Source: CAZMMV01 sp964637035
GTDB lineage: Bacteria > Bacillota > Clostridia > Tissierellales > Tissierellaceae
Reading direction: 5' to 3'
Assembly (NCBI GenBank): GCA_964637035.1
Contig: CAZWTU010000002.1
Location: 69,638-133,637 of the forward strand
Length of the DNA stretch: 64,000 nucleotides
The notes below the pieces were generated by a model. The model saw only the letters and a list, made by a program, of their open reading frames with translations, was not told where the DNA came from and did not search any database. A program made the position numbers and the translations under genes. Positions 26,740 through 35,343 of the stretch are shown here, in pieces (the stretch's first letter is position 1; the number at the start of each line of letters is the position of its first letter).

Positions 26740-27105
26740 ATGGAAAGACCAGATGATTTTCAAGAGCGGAGAAAGCATTTAGCTGGATTAAGTGAAAAAG
26801 ACCTAGAGAAAAAATTTTGGGACTTAGCAGAAGAATTAATAGACCCCATAATAGATTTAGCCAGAAAAAACACAAGTCCCTCAATTGAAAGATCTGTACT
26901 TTTAAGAATGGGATTTTCCAGTACTGAGGCTAAAACAATAGTGGATGGTGTTATAGACAGAGGTCTTATGGGAAAAGGAGCAGGACATATAGTCTATAGA
27001 TTGGCAAAAGAAAAGAAGATGGAAATAAGAGATGCAGGTTTAAAATTAGTAGAAGGTCAAATGTGGGATGATGTCGTGACCATATTTAAAGGAGTTGCTA
27101 ACTGA
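26740..27105 (+). CDS. oraS: D-ornithine 4,5-aminomutase, S subunit
   Basis: 121 residues, the expected length. OraS is the small, helical partner of OraE and starts MERPDDFQERRKHLAGLSEKDLEKKFWDLAEEL. The complex moves the terminal amino group of D-ornithine to C4 using adenosylcobalamin and PLP. The stop and the oraE start share bases (TGATG at 27103-27107), implying coupled translation. Confidence 0.95.
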   Translation: MERPDDFQERRKHLAGLSEKDLEKKFWDLAEELIDPIIDLARKNTSPSIERSVLLRMGFSSTEAKTIVDGVIDRGLMGKGAGHIVYRLAKEKKMEIRDAGLKLVEGQMWDDVVTIFKGVAN

Positions 27106-29327
27106 TGAAATTAAAAGCAAATAAAAAGTTAGATATTGATTATTTATTAAGGGATATAGAGAATTACAGACCAAGAAGAAGAGGATGGCATTGGAGACAA
27201 GGAATTGATGAGAAAAGACAGATTGGTAAATTTGAATATTACGATATGACTGAGTCCTTAGAACAGAGTCAGCCTTTACCAGCCGCTAGTTATTTCGATA
27301 ATATTGATCCTCAAGGTAAATCTACTATTACAACAGAAATAGCTTCAGGCAGATTTGAAGATGACATTAGAAGGATGAGAATGGCAGCATGGCATGGGGC
27401 AGACCATTTAATGGTTATTAGAACTGCAGGGCAATCTCACTTTGAAAGCCTTATAGAGGGTACGCCTCAAGGTGTAGGTGGAATACCTATTACAAGAAAG
27501 CAAGTTAGGGTTCAAAGAAAGGCCATAGATTTTATAGAAGATGAAGTAGGTAGGCCAATTAATTATCATTCATATGTATCAGGTGTAGCAGGTCCTGAAA
27601 TTGCTGTAATGTTTGCTGAAGAAGGAGTAAATGGAGCCCATCAAGATCCCCAGTATAATGTATTATATAGAAATATAAATATGATTAGATCCTATGTTGA
27701 TGCAGCAGAAGCTAAACATATAATGGGTTGGGCAGATATAGCCCAGATAGACGGGGCCCACAATGCAAATGCAACTGCTAGGGAAGCATGGAAGGTAATG
27801 CCAGAACTTATGGTCCAGCATGCCATTAACTCCATATTTTCACTAAAATGCGGTATAAAGAAAGAAAATATATGTCTTTCCACAGTACCACCAACAGCAC
27901 CACCAGCACCTTGCATGAGGTTAGACCTACCCTATGCTGTTGCCTTAAGAGAATTGTTTGCAGATTATAAGATGAGGGCACAAATGAATACAAAATATAT
28001 GCAATCTTCCACAAGAGAGGCAACTGTAACCCATGTGCTAAACTTGTTGATATCTCAACTTACTAGGGCAGAAATCCAGTCAACTATAACTCCAGATGAA
28101 GGAAGAAATGTACCATGGCATATATATAATATAGAAGCAGTGGATACAGCTAAACAAGCATTTGCAGGTATGGATGGTTTAACTGAGATGCTAGAGATAA
28201 AAAGAGATAAGGGAGAATTAGCCGATAAAGTAAGGGAGCTAAAAGAAAGATCTATTCTCTATTTGGAAGAAATTTTACAAGTAGGTGGATACTTTAAATC
28301 AGTAGAAGAAGGATTTTTTGTAGACTCTGGACAATATCCGGAAAGAAATAGTGATGGTATTATTAGAAAGATAGATGGTGGTGTAGGAGAGGGGACCGTA
28401 TACGAAAGAGATGAAGACTATATGGCACCTGTTACTGCCCACTTTGGATACAACAATGTAAGCCAATATGATAAAGATGCAGTAGATGATCCCTCTAAAC
28501 TAATAGGTGGAGGCACATTTGAAGATCCATCCAAGATAATCTTTATTGACGAACTAGATGAAAGTGATAATGTTAATGTTAGGCTAGAAGAAGTAGAAGA
28601 ACTGAAAAATTCTTCAAAAATTAAACCAGAAGTACAGTGGTTCGGTGACGGAGTAATCTTAATTACTATGTTTTTACCTACTGATGAAAGAACAGCTGAA
28701 TTTGCAGCCATAGAGATAGGTAAAAAGATGGGACTTAAAGAAGTGGAAGCAATCAACAAGGAAATAATGCAAGAAGCAGAGGGTACACGTGTGGAAATAA
28801 AAGGTACAGTTGATTTTTCTATAGATTTAGATGAATTGGTTATACCACCAAAACCAAAAGTCTTAACAGAAGATGAAATTCGAGCAGAAATAAAGAAATA
28901 TCCTATGAAAGTAGTGGCTGCCACTGTTGGAGAAGATGAACACTCAGTGGGAATGAGGGAAATCATCGATATCAAACATGGTGGAATAGAAGGATATGGT
29001 ATTGAAGCTCACATGCTAGGTACTTCAGTTCCAGTAGAGAAATTAGTTGATGCTGCCATAGAATTAAATGCTGATGCTATTTTGACATCTACCATTATTT
29101 CTCATGATGATATTCATTACAAAAACATGAAAAAACTTCATGAATTAGCTATTGAAAAAGGTATTAGAGATAAGGTTATAATTGTAGGTGGTGGCACCCA
29201 GGTATCTAACGAGATGGCCATAGAAGCAGGTATGGATGCAGGTTTTGGAAGGGGTTCAAATGGAGCTCAAGTTGCTACATTTTTAATCGAAAAGAGAAGA
29301 GAAATGGGAAATAAAAATGAAAATTGA
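27105..29327 (+). CDS. oraE: D-ornithine 4,5-aminomutase, E subunit (B12/PLP)
   Basis: 740 residues. The N-terminal part forms the TIM-barrel catalytic domain and the C-terminal ~130 residues form a Rossmann cobalamin-binding domain. The base-off cobalamin motif DxHxxG is D611-E-H613-S-V-G, and the PLP lysine is K624 in IDIKHGG, 11 residues after the histidine, the same spacing known from the characterised clostridial enzyme. The glycine segments IIVGGGTQ and GFGRGS of the B12 fold are also present. Overlaps at both ends show translational coupling with oraS and the MutL-like gene. Confidence 0.97.
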   Translation: MKLKANKKLDIDYLLRDIENYRPRRRGWHWRQGIDEKRQIGKFEYYDMTESLEQSQPLPAASYFDNIDPQGKSTITTEIASGRFEDDIRRMRMAAWHGADHLMVIRTAGQSHFESLIEGTPQGVGGIPITRKQVRVQRKAIDFIEDEVGRPINYHSYVSGVAGPEIAVMFAEEGVNGAHQDPQYNVLYRNINMIRSYVDAAEAKHIMGWADIAQIDGAHNANATAREAWKVMPELMVQHAINSIFSLKCGIKKENICLSTVPPTAPPAPCMRLDLPYAVALRELFADYKMRAQMNTKYMQSSTREATVTHVLNLLISQLTRAEIQSTITPDEGRNVPWHIYNIEAVDTAKQAFAGMDGLTEMLEIKRDKGELADKVRELKERSILYLEEILQVGGYFKSVEEGFFVDSGQYPERNSDGIIRKIDGGVGEGTVYERDEDYMAPVTAHFGYNNVSQYDKDAVDDPSKLIGGGTFEDPSKIIFIDELDESDNVNVRLEEVEELKNSSKIKPEVQWFGDGVILITMFLPTDERTAEFAAIEIGKKMGLKEVEAINKEIMQEAEGTRVEIKGTVDFSIDLDELVIPPKPKVLTEDEIRAEIKKYPMKVVAATVGEDEHSVGMREIIDIKHGGIEGYGIEAHMLGTSVPVEKLVDAAIELNADAILTSTIISHDDIHYKNMKKLHELAIEKGIRDKVIIVGGGTQVSNEMAIEAGMDAGFGRGSNGAQVATFLIEKRREMGNKNEN

Positions 29328-30696
29328 TCTCCTAGTAGCAGAAATTGGTAGTACTACTACTGTGGTCAATGCTTTTAACCAGCTAGATTCTTGCCCAATA
29401 TTTATTGGGCAAGGTCAAGCTCCTACTTCTGTATTAGAAGGAGATGTAAATATAGGCTTAAAGGCTTCCATAGATGATTTGGGTAAAAGTCTTTCTGTAG
29501 ACACCATAGAATACAATGAACTAATAGCCACTAGCTCCGCTGCAGGAGGACTGAGGATGACAGTTCATGGATTAGTCTACGATATGACTGTTAAGGCAGC
29601 TAAAGAGGCTGCACTAGGCGCAGGAGCCAACATAAAGCAAATCACAGCAGGTAGACTTAGGAAATCTGATTTAAAGAAGATTAAAGAGATAAATCCTAAT
29701 ATTATCCTAATTGCAGGTGGGGTAGATTATGGAGAAAGGGATACAGCCTTATATAATTCTCAGCTAATATCAGAATTAAATTTAGATATTCCTATTATAT
29801 ATGCTGGAAACATTGAAAACCATGAGGAAGTAAAGGAATTATTTGCAGGTAAAAGTGCAGAATTATATTTAGTGGACAATGTTTATCCTAAAATAGATGA
29901 ATTAAATGTGGAACCTACAAGAAAGGTTATACAAGAAGTTTTTGAAAAACATATTATCCATGCACCAGGAATGGAAAGGCTTAGACAAATGGTAAATGGA
30001 CCTATTATGCCCACTCCAGGTGCAGTAATGGAGGCATCAAAACTATTATATAATAATATTGGAAACTTAATAACCATAGATGTTGGTGGTGCTACAACTG
30101 ACGTTCACTCTGTTACTGAAGATAGTGACGAGGTTTCAAGAATACTATTAAATCCAGAACCTAAAGCTAAAAGAACTGTAGAGGGGGATTTAGGAGTATA
30201 TATAAATATGAAAAACATTGTCAACTCTTTGGACATGGAAAGATTAAGTGAAAATCTAAATATTAACCTAGACCAATTAGAAGAATTAATCCAGACCCAC
30301 AAGCCGATTCCAGAAAATGATTTAGAAAAAGGATTTGTAGAACAACTAGGATTATACGCTACAATTACAGCTGTTAGGAGACATTCAGGTCAATTAAAAC
30401 ATTTATATGGACCTAGTGGGAAAAAGACCATAGCAGAGGGAAAAGATTTAACAGAAGTAAAATATATAATTGGTACAGGTGGTGCCCTTACTAGACTAGC
30501 AAATAGCAATGAAATATTAAAAGAAATACCCTTATCAAATAAAGGCACTGACCTACTTCCAAAAGCCGGAGCAAAAATCCTAATAGATAATTATTATATA
30601 ATGGCCTCCCTAGGGGTAATGTCTAAGAAATACCCAGAAATTGCATTAAAACTCCTAAATAAAAGTCTGGAGGTAACTGATAATGGCTTATCCTAA
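29317..30696 (+). CDS. MutL/GlmL-like ATPase associated with ornithine aminomutase
   Basis: 459 residues, an actin/hsp70-type ATPase fold. The phosphate-1 loop is VAEIGSTTTVVNAF near residue 7 and the phosphate-2 loop is TIDVGGATTDVHSV. Such proteins accompany glutamate mutase (MutL) and ornithine aminomutase (OR-4 of the sticklandii-type cluster). They are thought to reactivate the B12 enzyme by exchanging damaged cobalamin, but that role is inferred. The gene overlaps oraE by 11 bp and orr by 14 bp. Confidence 0.88.
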   Translation: MKIDLLVAEIGSTTTVVNAFNQLDSCPIFIGQGQAPTSVLEGDVNIGLKASIDDLGKSLSVDTIEYNELIATSSAAGGLRMTVHGLVYDMTVKAAKEAALGAGANIKQITAGRLRKSDLKKIKEINPNIILIAGGVDYGERDTALYNSQLISELNLDIPIIYAGNIENHEEVKELFAGKSAELYLVDNVYPKIDELNVEPTRKVIQEVFEKHIIHAPGMERLRQMVNGPIMPTPGAVMEASKLLYNNIGNLITIDVGGATTDVHSVTEDSDEVSRILLNPEPKAKRTVEGDLGVYINMKNIVNSLDMERLSENLNINLDQLEELIQTHKPIPENDLEKGFVEQLGLYATITAVRRHSGQLKHLYGPSGKKTIAEGKDLTEVKYIIGTGGALTRLANSNEILKEIPLSNKGTDLLPKAGAKILIDNYYIMASLGVMSKKYPEIALKLLNKSLEVTDNGLS

Positions 30697-31744
30697 AATG
30701 ACTGTAGATTTAAATATTATAAAAAACAATGCTAAAATTTTAGTAGACTTATGTAATAAAAAGGATATAAAGATTGCAGGAGTAAGCAAAGTTTTTTGCG
30801 GTAATCCTGAAATAGCTAAGGTCTACCTAGAAAGCGGTATAGAGTATTTAGCTGATTCTAGAATAGAAAATCTAATAAGATTAAAAGATATAGATATGCC
30901 CAAGTTAATGCTTAGATTACCTATGAAATCAGAAGCAGAAGAGATAGTGGAATATGCAGATATATCATTAAACTCTGAAATAGAAACCATAAAGATATTA
31001 TCTGACAAGGCATTAGAAAAGGGAAAGCTACACAAAATTATCTTAATGCTAGACCTAGGTGATCTTAGAGAGGGCTATTATGATAAAGAAAACTTGTTTT
31101 CTGCAGTTGAAGAAATAACCACCCTAAAAGGAGTTAGCTTAGTAGGATTGGCAACTAATTTAACTTGTTATGGTGGAGTTATTCCAACTAGAGAAAAGCT
31201 AAAAAATTTGATAGAAATAGGCCAAGAAATTGAAAACAAATATAATATCAAGTTGGAAATAATCTCTGGTGGAAATTCAAGCTCTATATACTTACTTGAG
31301 GATGAAAAACTAGAAGGAATTAATAATTTAAGATTAGGTGAGTCCATAATACTAGGTAATGAAACTGCCTATGGTAAGATGATAAAAGGATGCAGAAATG
31401 ATGGATTTAATCTTCATGTAGAAGTATTAGAAGTAAAGGAAAAACCTTCACTGCCTACTGGTCAAATAGGCAAGGATGCCTTTGGAAATACACCTACTTT
31501 TGTAGATAGGGGTCTTAGAAAAAGGATTTTATGTGGAATAGGAAAGCAGGACACAGACTTTGACAGCCTATACCCTAAAGATAAAGATATAATAATTTTA
31601 GGAGGAAGCTCAGATCATTTAATATTAGATGCTTCAGATAGTAAAATAGATTATAAGGTTGGAGATATAATAGAATTTTCAATGACCTATGTAAGTATAT
31701 TAAGGTCTATGACTTCTGAATATGTAGAAAAACAATTAATATAG
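30683..31744 (+). CDS. orr: Ornithine racemase (alanine racemase fold, PLP)
   Basis: 353 residues. The PLP lysine is K36 in IAGVSKVFCGNPE, within a TIM-barrel N-terminal domain. The C-terminal beta domain includes KDKDIIILGGSSDHLILDAS. Orr converts L-ornithine to D-ornithine, feeding OraSE. It is the last gene of the operon and is closed by a terminator. No ornithine or arginine transporter follows. Confidence 0.93.
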   Translation: MAYPKMTVDLNIIKNNAKILVDLCNKKDIKIAGVSKVFCGNPEIAKVYLESGIEYLADSRIENLIRLKDIDMPKLMLRLPMKSEAEEIVEYADISLNSEIETIKILSDKALEKGKLHKIILMLDLGDLREGYYDKENLFSAVEEITTLKGVSLVGLATNLTCYGGVIPTREKLKNLIEIGQEIENKYNIKLEIISGGNSSSIYLLEDEKLEGINNLRLGESIILGNETAYGKMIKGCRNDGFNLHVEVLEVKEKPSLPTGQIGKDAFGNTPTFVDRGLRKRILCGIGKQDTDFDSLYPKDKDIIILGGSSDHLILDASDSKIDYKVGDIIEFSMTYVSILRSMTSEYVEKQLI

Positions 31745-31752
31745 TATAAATT

Positions 31753-31781
31753 AACTGGCTAGGATTTTTAGCCAGTTTTTA
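31753..31781 (+). terminator. Terminator after the ornithine operon
   Basis: A 9-bp perfect stem (AACTGGCTA / TAGCCAGTT) with a 7-nt loop is followed by TTTTT, 9 bp after the orr stop. Confidence 0.88.
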
Positions 31782-31898
31782 AATGAAATAGAATACAAGG
31801 AATAGGAACAATTAAAGGAATAATGGAAAATTATAAATTGACTAATCATTGACTCTAATATAAAGTTATATACAAATCAAAACTAATAAGGTGATAAA

Positions 31899-33206
31899 AT
31901 GGATTTATTTACATTAAACATGAAAGAAAGATTAAAAAAGAATGCTCCTCTTGCTGATAGAATGAGGCCTAAAACTGTAGAATCATTTGTAGGCCAAGAC
32001 CACATTCTTGGACAAGGTAAATTCCTTAACAGGGCAATTAGAGCTGATAGGATAACTTCTATGATATTTTATGGTCCACCTGGTACTGGCAAAACTACTT
32101 TAGCCATGATAATAGCTAACAGGACAGATATGATATTTGAAAAGTTATCAGCAGTTACTTCAGGTGTAAAGGATATAAGGGAAGTAATGGCAAGGGCCGA
32201 AGAAAACTTAAAATTAAATAACAAGAGAACTATTCTTTTTATAGATGAAATTCATAGATTTAATAAGTCTCAACAGGATGCCCTATTACCCTTTGTAGAA
32301 AAAGGTATTATTATATTAATAGGTGCAACCACAGAAAATCCCTATTTTGAAGTCAATAAGGCTTTATTATCTAGGGTTATGGTATTACAATTATATTCTT
32401 TGGAAAGACATGCATTAGAACAACTTTTAAATTCTGCATTAGACAACAGCCAAAGAGGTTTAGGCAAATACAAAGTAAATATAAGTGAAGATGCCATAGA
32501 CTATTTAATTACCATATCAGAGGGAGATGGGAGAACTCTTCTTAATTCTCTAGAAATAGGAGTCCTTTCAACACCGGAAAATTCTCAGGGAATAATTGAA
32601 ATTGATTTGGAAACAATAAAATCATCTATTCAAATAAAAACAGCTAAATATGATAAGGGTGGAGACGAACACTATAATACTATTTCTGCTTTTATAAAAA
32701 GTATGAGGGGGTCAGATCCAGATGCAACCTTATATTGGTTGGCTAAAATGATAAATGCTGGTGAAGATCCAAAATTTATAGCTAGAAGGATAATAATATT
32801 TGCCTCAGAAGATGTAGGAAATGCTGACCCAAATGCCCTAAACATTGCTGTATCAACCTTTAATGCAGTTAATGTTATAGGAATGCCAGAGGGGAGAATC
32901 AACCTAGCCCAAGGAGCCCTATACATGGCTACAGCACCAAAGAGCAATGCGGCTTATATTGGTATAGATAAGGCACTGGCAGATATTAAATCTAAGGAGA
33001 TAGGAGACGTACCTATTCATCTAAAGGATGGCCATTATCCAGGTGCGAAAAAACTAGGTCATGGTGAGGGATATAAATATCCTCATAACTATGAGGATGC
33101 TATGGTAGAACAACAATATTTACCAGATGAATTTCTAGGGAAAAAATATTATAACCCTACAGAAAATGGCTACGAGGGACAAATAAAAAGAAGATTTAAA
33201 AAATAA
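31899..33206 (+). CDS. rarA: Replication-associated recombination protein RarA (MgsA) AAA+ ATPase
   Basis: 435 residues. Walker A is GPPGTGKT (59-66) and Walker B is ILFIDEIHRFNKSQQDALLP. The C-terminal tetramerisation part contains RGSDPDATLYWLAKMINAGEDPKFIARR and GMPEGRINLAQG, typical of RarA/MgsA/WRNIP1. It acts at stalled replication forks. It is a stand-alone gene between the ornithine operon and asnS. The asnS promoter begins 2 bp after the stop. Confidence 0.95.
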   Translation: MDLFTLNMKERLKKNAPLADRMRPKTVESFVGQDHILGQGKFLNRAIRADRITSMIFYGPPGTGKTTLAMIIANRTDMIFEKLSAVTSGVKDIREVMARAEENLKLNNKRTILFIDEIHRFNKSQQDALLPFVEKGIIILIGATTENPYFEVNKALLSRVMVLQLYSLERHALEQLLNSALDNSQRGLGKYKVNISEDAIDYLITISEGDGRTLLNSLEIGVLSTPENSQGIIEIDLETIKSSIQIKTAKYDKGGDEHYNTISAFIKSMRGSDPDATLYWLAKMINAGEDPKFIARRIIIFASEDVGNADPNALNIAVSTFNAVNVIGMPEGRINLAQGALYMATAPKSNAAYIGIDKALADIKSKEIGDVPIHLKDGHYPGAKKLGHGEGYKYPHNYEDAMVEQQYLPDEFLGKKYYNPTENGYEGQIKRRFKK

Positions 33207-33207
33207 T

Positions 33208-33236
33208 TTGACAATATGGATTAAAATAACTATAAT
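33208..33236 (+). promoter_or_regulatory. Consensus sigma-A promoter of asnS
   Basis: TTGACA (33208-33213), a 17-bp spacer and TATAAT (33231-33236) form a perfect housekeeping promoter. The predicted start is near 33243 and the T-box leader begins there. Confidence 0.92.
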
Positions 33237-33242
33237 AGTGTA

Positions 33243-33503
33243 AAGTGAAAAACTTTGATAGGAAGAGTAAATATAAGATGTAGTTATAGGGAGTTCATGA
33301 TAGTGGAACATGGATACGAAACTTATATTGAAGAACGTCCTTGAGTTTCTAATGGAAATCCTTAGGAGAGTACACTTAGAGGGTATTACACCCTTATATG
33401 TGAAGCACATTATTGTGTGTTAAAGTGGCTATAAGCAACTAGAGTGGTACCGCGGAAATTAAACCTTTCGTCTCTATTAAATTAAAGAGATGAGAGGTTT
33501 TTG
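33243..33503 (+). promoter_or_regulatory. T-box leader (tRNA-Asn) of asnS
   Basis: The T-box core AGAGTGGTACCGCGG is at 33441-33455. Stem I features (GGAAGAGTA) lie near the start. The specifier codon read by alignment with the leuS leader is AAC (33334-33336), Asn, followed by G and the shared TCCTTGAG segment. The terminator (AAACCTTTCGTCTCT paired to AGAGATGAGAGGTTT, 33461-33503) competes with the antiterminator. Uncharged tRNA-Asn is predicted to allow read-through. Confidence 0.92.
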
Positions 33504-33660
33504 TTATGTTCTAACACAGTGAAACCTAGTGAGTGGAGAAACCAGGACTTACCAAGTAAGCATATATAGCTTGTCATTCCGAATGTAATGAGGAATCTAA
33601 TGTTTTGAATTTGTTTTAAAAAATTCACAATAAAATAAAGCAATAAGAAGGGAGAAAAAT
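33504..33660. other. Untranslated region between the T-box terminator and asnS
   Basis: 157 bp with no open frame. It contains a segment (33575-33602) of the form TCATTCC-N11-GGAAT with an internal CATT/AATG pairing, which resembles dispersed repeats seen in many bacterial genomes. The asnS ribosome binding site AGAAGGGAG closes the region. Confidence 0.5.
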
Positions 33661-35049
33661 ATGAAAACTACAATTAGGAGTATTTACAGGGATACAGAAA
33701 AGTATTTAGACCAAGAAGTAACCCTAGAAGGCTGGATAAGAACATCTAGAACTTCAAAATCTATTGGATTTATTGAATTAAATGATGGGACTTTTTTCGA
33801 AAATTTACAAATAATTATTGAGGACAACTTAGATAACTTTAAGGAAATAGGGGACTTATCACTTAGCTCTGCAATTCGAGTAAAGGGTATACTTGTTGCG
33901 ACTCCAGGAGCCAAGCAGGCTTTTGAAGTAAAAGCCACAGAGGTAGAAATTGAAGGATATTCAACATCCGACTATCCTTTACAAAAGAAAAGACATACCT
34001 TCGAGTATATGAGGACTATCGCTCATTTAAGACCTAGGGCCAATACTTTCAATGCAGTATTTAGAGTAAGGTCAATTTTATCCTATGGTATACACAAGTT
34101 TTTTAATGAAAAAGGATTTGTTTACGTTCACACTCCAATAATTACCGCATCTGACGCTGAGGGAGCAGGTGAAATGTTCCATGTTACAACACTAGATTTA
34201 GAAAATGTGCCATTGACAGAGGAAAAAGAAATAGACTTTAGCCAAGATTTCTTTAGAGACAAAGTAGGTTTAGCTGTATCAGGACAATTGCAAGGTGAGG
34301 CCTATGCCCATGCCTTTAGAGATATTTACACTTTTGGACCTACCTTTAGGGCAGAAAATTCAAATACAACCAGACATGCGGCGGAGTTCTGGATGGTTGA
34401 GCCTGAGATAGCCTTTGCAGACTTAAATGACAACATGGATTTAGCAGAAGATATGATGAAATATATTATTGAATATGTAATGGAAAATGCTAAAGAAGAA
34501 ATGGAATTTTTCAACAATTTTATAGACAAAGGCTTAATTGATAGACTGAATAATATTTTGAACAATGATTTCGTTCGTATAACTTATACTGAAGCTATTG
34601 AACTATTGTTAGAATCAAAAGAAGAATTCCAGTATCCAGTTAAATGGGGAATTGACTTACAAACAGAGCACGAAAGATATATCACTGAAAAGGTATATAA
34701 GAAGCCTGTATTTGTAACAGACTATCCTAAGGAAATAAAAGCTTTTTACATGAAAATAAATGAGGATAACAAAACTGTTGCTGCTATGGATTTATTAGTA
34801 CCAGGCATAGGAGAGATTATAGGTGGTTCTCAAAGAGAGGATAGACTAGATGTTCTTGAACAAAAGATAATAGACAATGGAATGGATAAAGATGAATATT
34901 GGTGGTATTTAGAACTAAGGAAATATGGTGGAACAACTCACTCTGGATATGGTCTAGGATTTGAAAGAGCCCTTATGTATATAACAGGAATGACAAATAT
35001 AAGAGATGTAATCCCATTCCCAAGGACAGTACATTCAGCAGAATTTTAA
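33661..35049 (+). CDS. asnS: Asparaginyl-tRNA synthetase
   Basis: 462 residues, a class IIb synthetase that charges tRNA-Asn. The N-terminal OB-fold anticodon domain (VTLEGWIRTSRTSKSIGFIELNDG) is followed by the catalytic domain: motif 1 FNEKGFVYVHTPIITASDAEGAGEMF, motif 2 FGPTFRAENSNTTRHAAEFWMVEPE, and motif 3 GLGFERALMYITGMTNIRDVIPFPR. The SNTTRH signature and the specifier codon AAC separate it from AspRS and LysRS. Regulated by the upstream T-box. Confidence 0.97.
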   Translation: MKTTIRSIYRDTEKYLDQEVTLEGWIRTSRTSKSIGFIELNDGTFFENLQIIIEDNLDNFKEIGDLSLSSAIRVKGILVATPGAKQAFEVKATEVEIEGYSTSDYPLQKKRHTFEYMRTIAHLRPRANTFNAVFRVRSILSYGIHKFFNEKGFVYVHTPIITASDAEGAGEMFHVTTLDLENVPLTEEKEIDFSQDFFRDKVGLAVSGQLQGEAYAHAFRDIYTFGPTFRAENSNTTRHAAEFWMVEPEIAFADLNDNMDLAEDMMKYIIEYVMENAKEEMEFFNNFIDKGLIDRLNNILNNDFVRITYTEAIELLLESKEEFQYPVKWGIDLQTEHERYITEKVYKKPVFVTDYPKEIKAFYMKINEDNKTVAAMDLLVPGIGEIIGGSQREDRLDVLEQKIIDNGMDKDEYWWYLELRKYGGTTHSGYGLGFERALMYITGMTNIRDVIPFPRTVHSAEF

Positions 35050-35056
35050 ATATTTC

Positions 35057-35085
35057 TTGATTTTACAAGGTATATTGGTTATAAT
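35057..35085 (+). promoter_or_regulatory. Sigma-A promoter of leuS
   Basis: TTGATT (35057-35062), a 17-bp spacer and TATAAT (35080-35085) lie just after the asnS stop. Transcription is predicted to start near 35092. Confidence 0.85.
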
Positions 35086-35091
35086 AGAAAA

Positions 35092-35320
35092 AAGTTAATA
35101 AATACTGTGATGGGAAGTAGTATATTGTATACTGATTTTAGAGAGTTGCCATTTGGTGAAAGGTGATATCAGTTAAGATTGAACTTATCCTTGAGTTACT
35201 AAGGTAAAATCTTAGTCGGTTTAATGCCGTTATATTTTTAAGTGGATAGAAATATCAACAAGAGTGGTACCGCGGAATTCAACCTTTCGTCTCTAATTTG
35301 AGACGGAAGGTTTATTGTTT
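35092..35320 (+). promoter_or_regulatory. T-box leader (tRNA-Leu) of leuS
   Basis: The T-box core AGAGTGGTACCGCGG is at 35261-35275, and stem I has GATGGGAAGTAGTA and AGAGAG. The specifier codon is CTT (35184-35186), Leu, followed by A and the TCCTTGAG segment shared with the asnS leader. The terminator stem (AACCTTTCGTCTC / GAGACGGAAGGTT, 35281-35312) is followed by a T-rich tail. Uncharged tRNA-Leu is predicted to induce leuS. Confidence 0.92.
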
Positions 35321-35343
35321 TTTGTAAAAAGAGGAGGAATAGT

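Noticed and set aside
28418..28975. 185-residue open frame antisense to oraE
   Set aside because: Repetitive Ser/Phe composition typical of reverse-strand shadows; oraE motifs are on the + strand.
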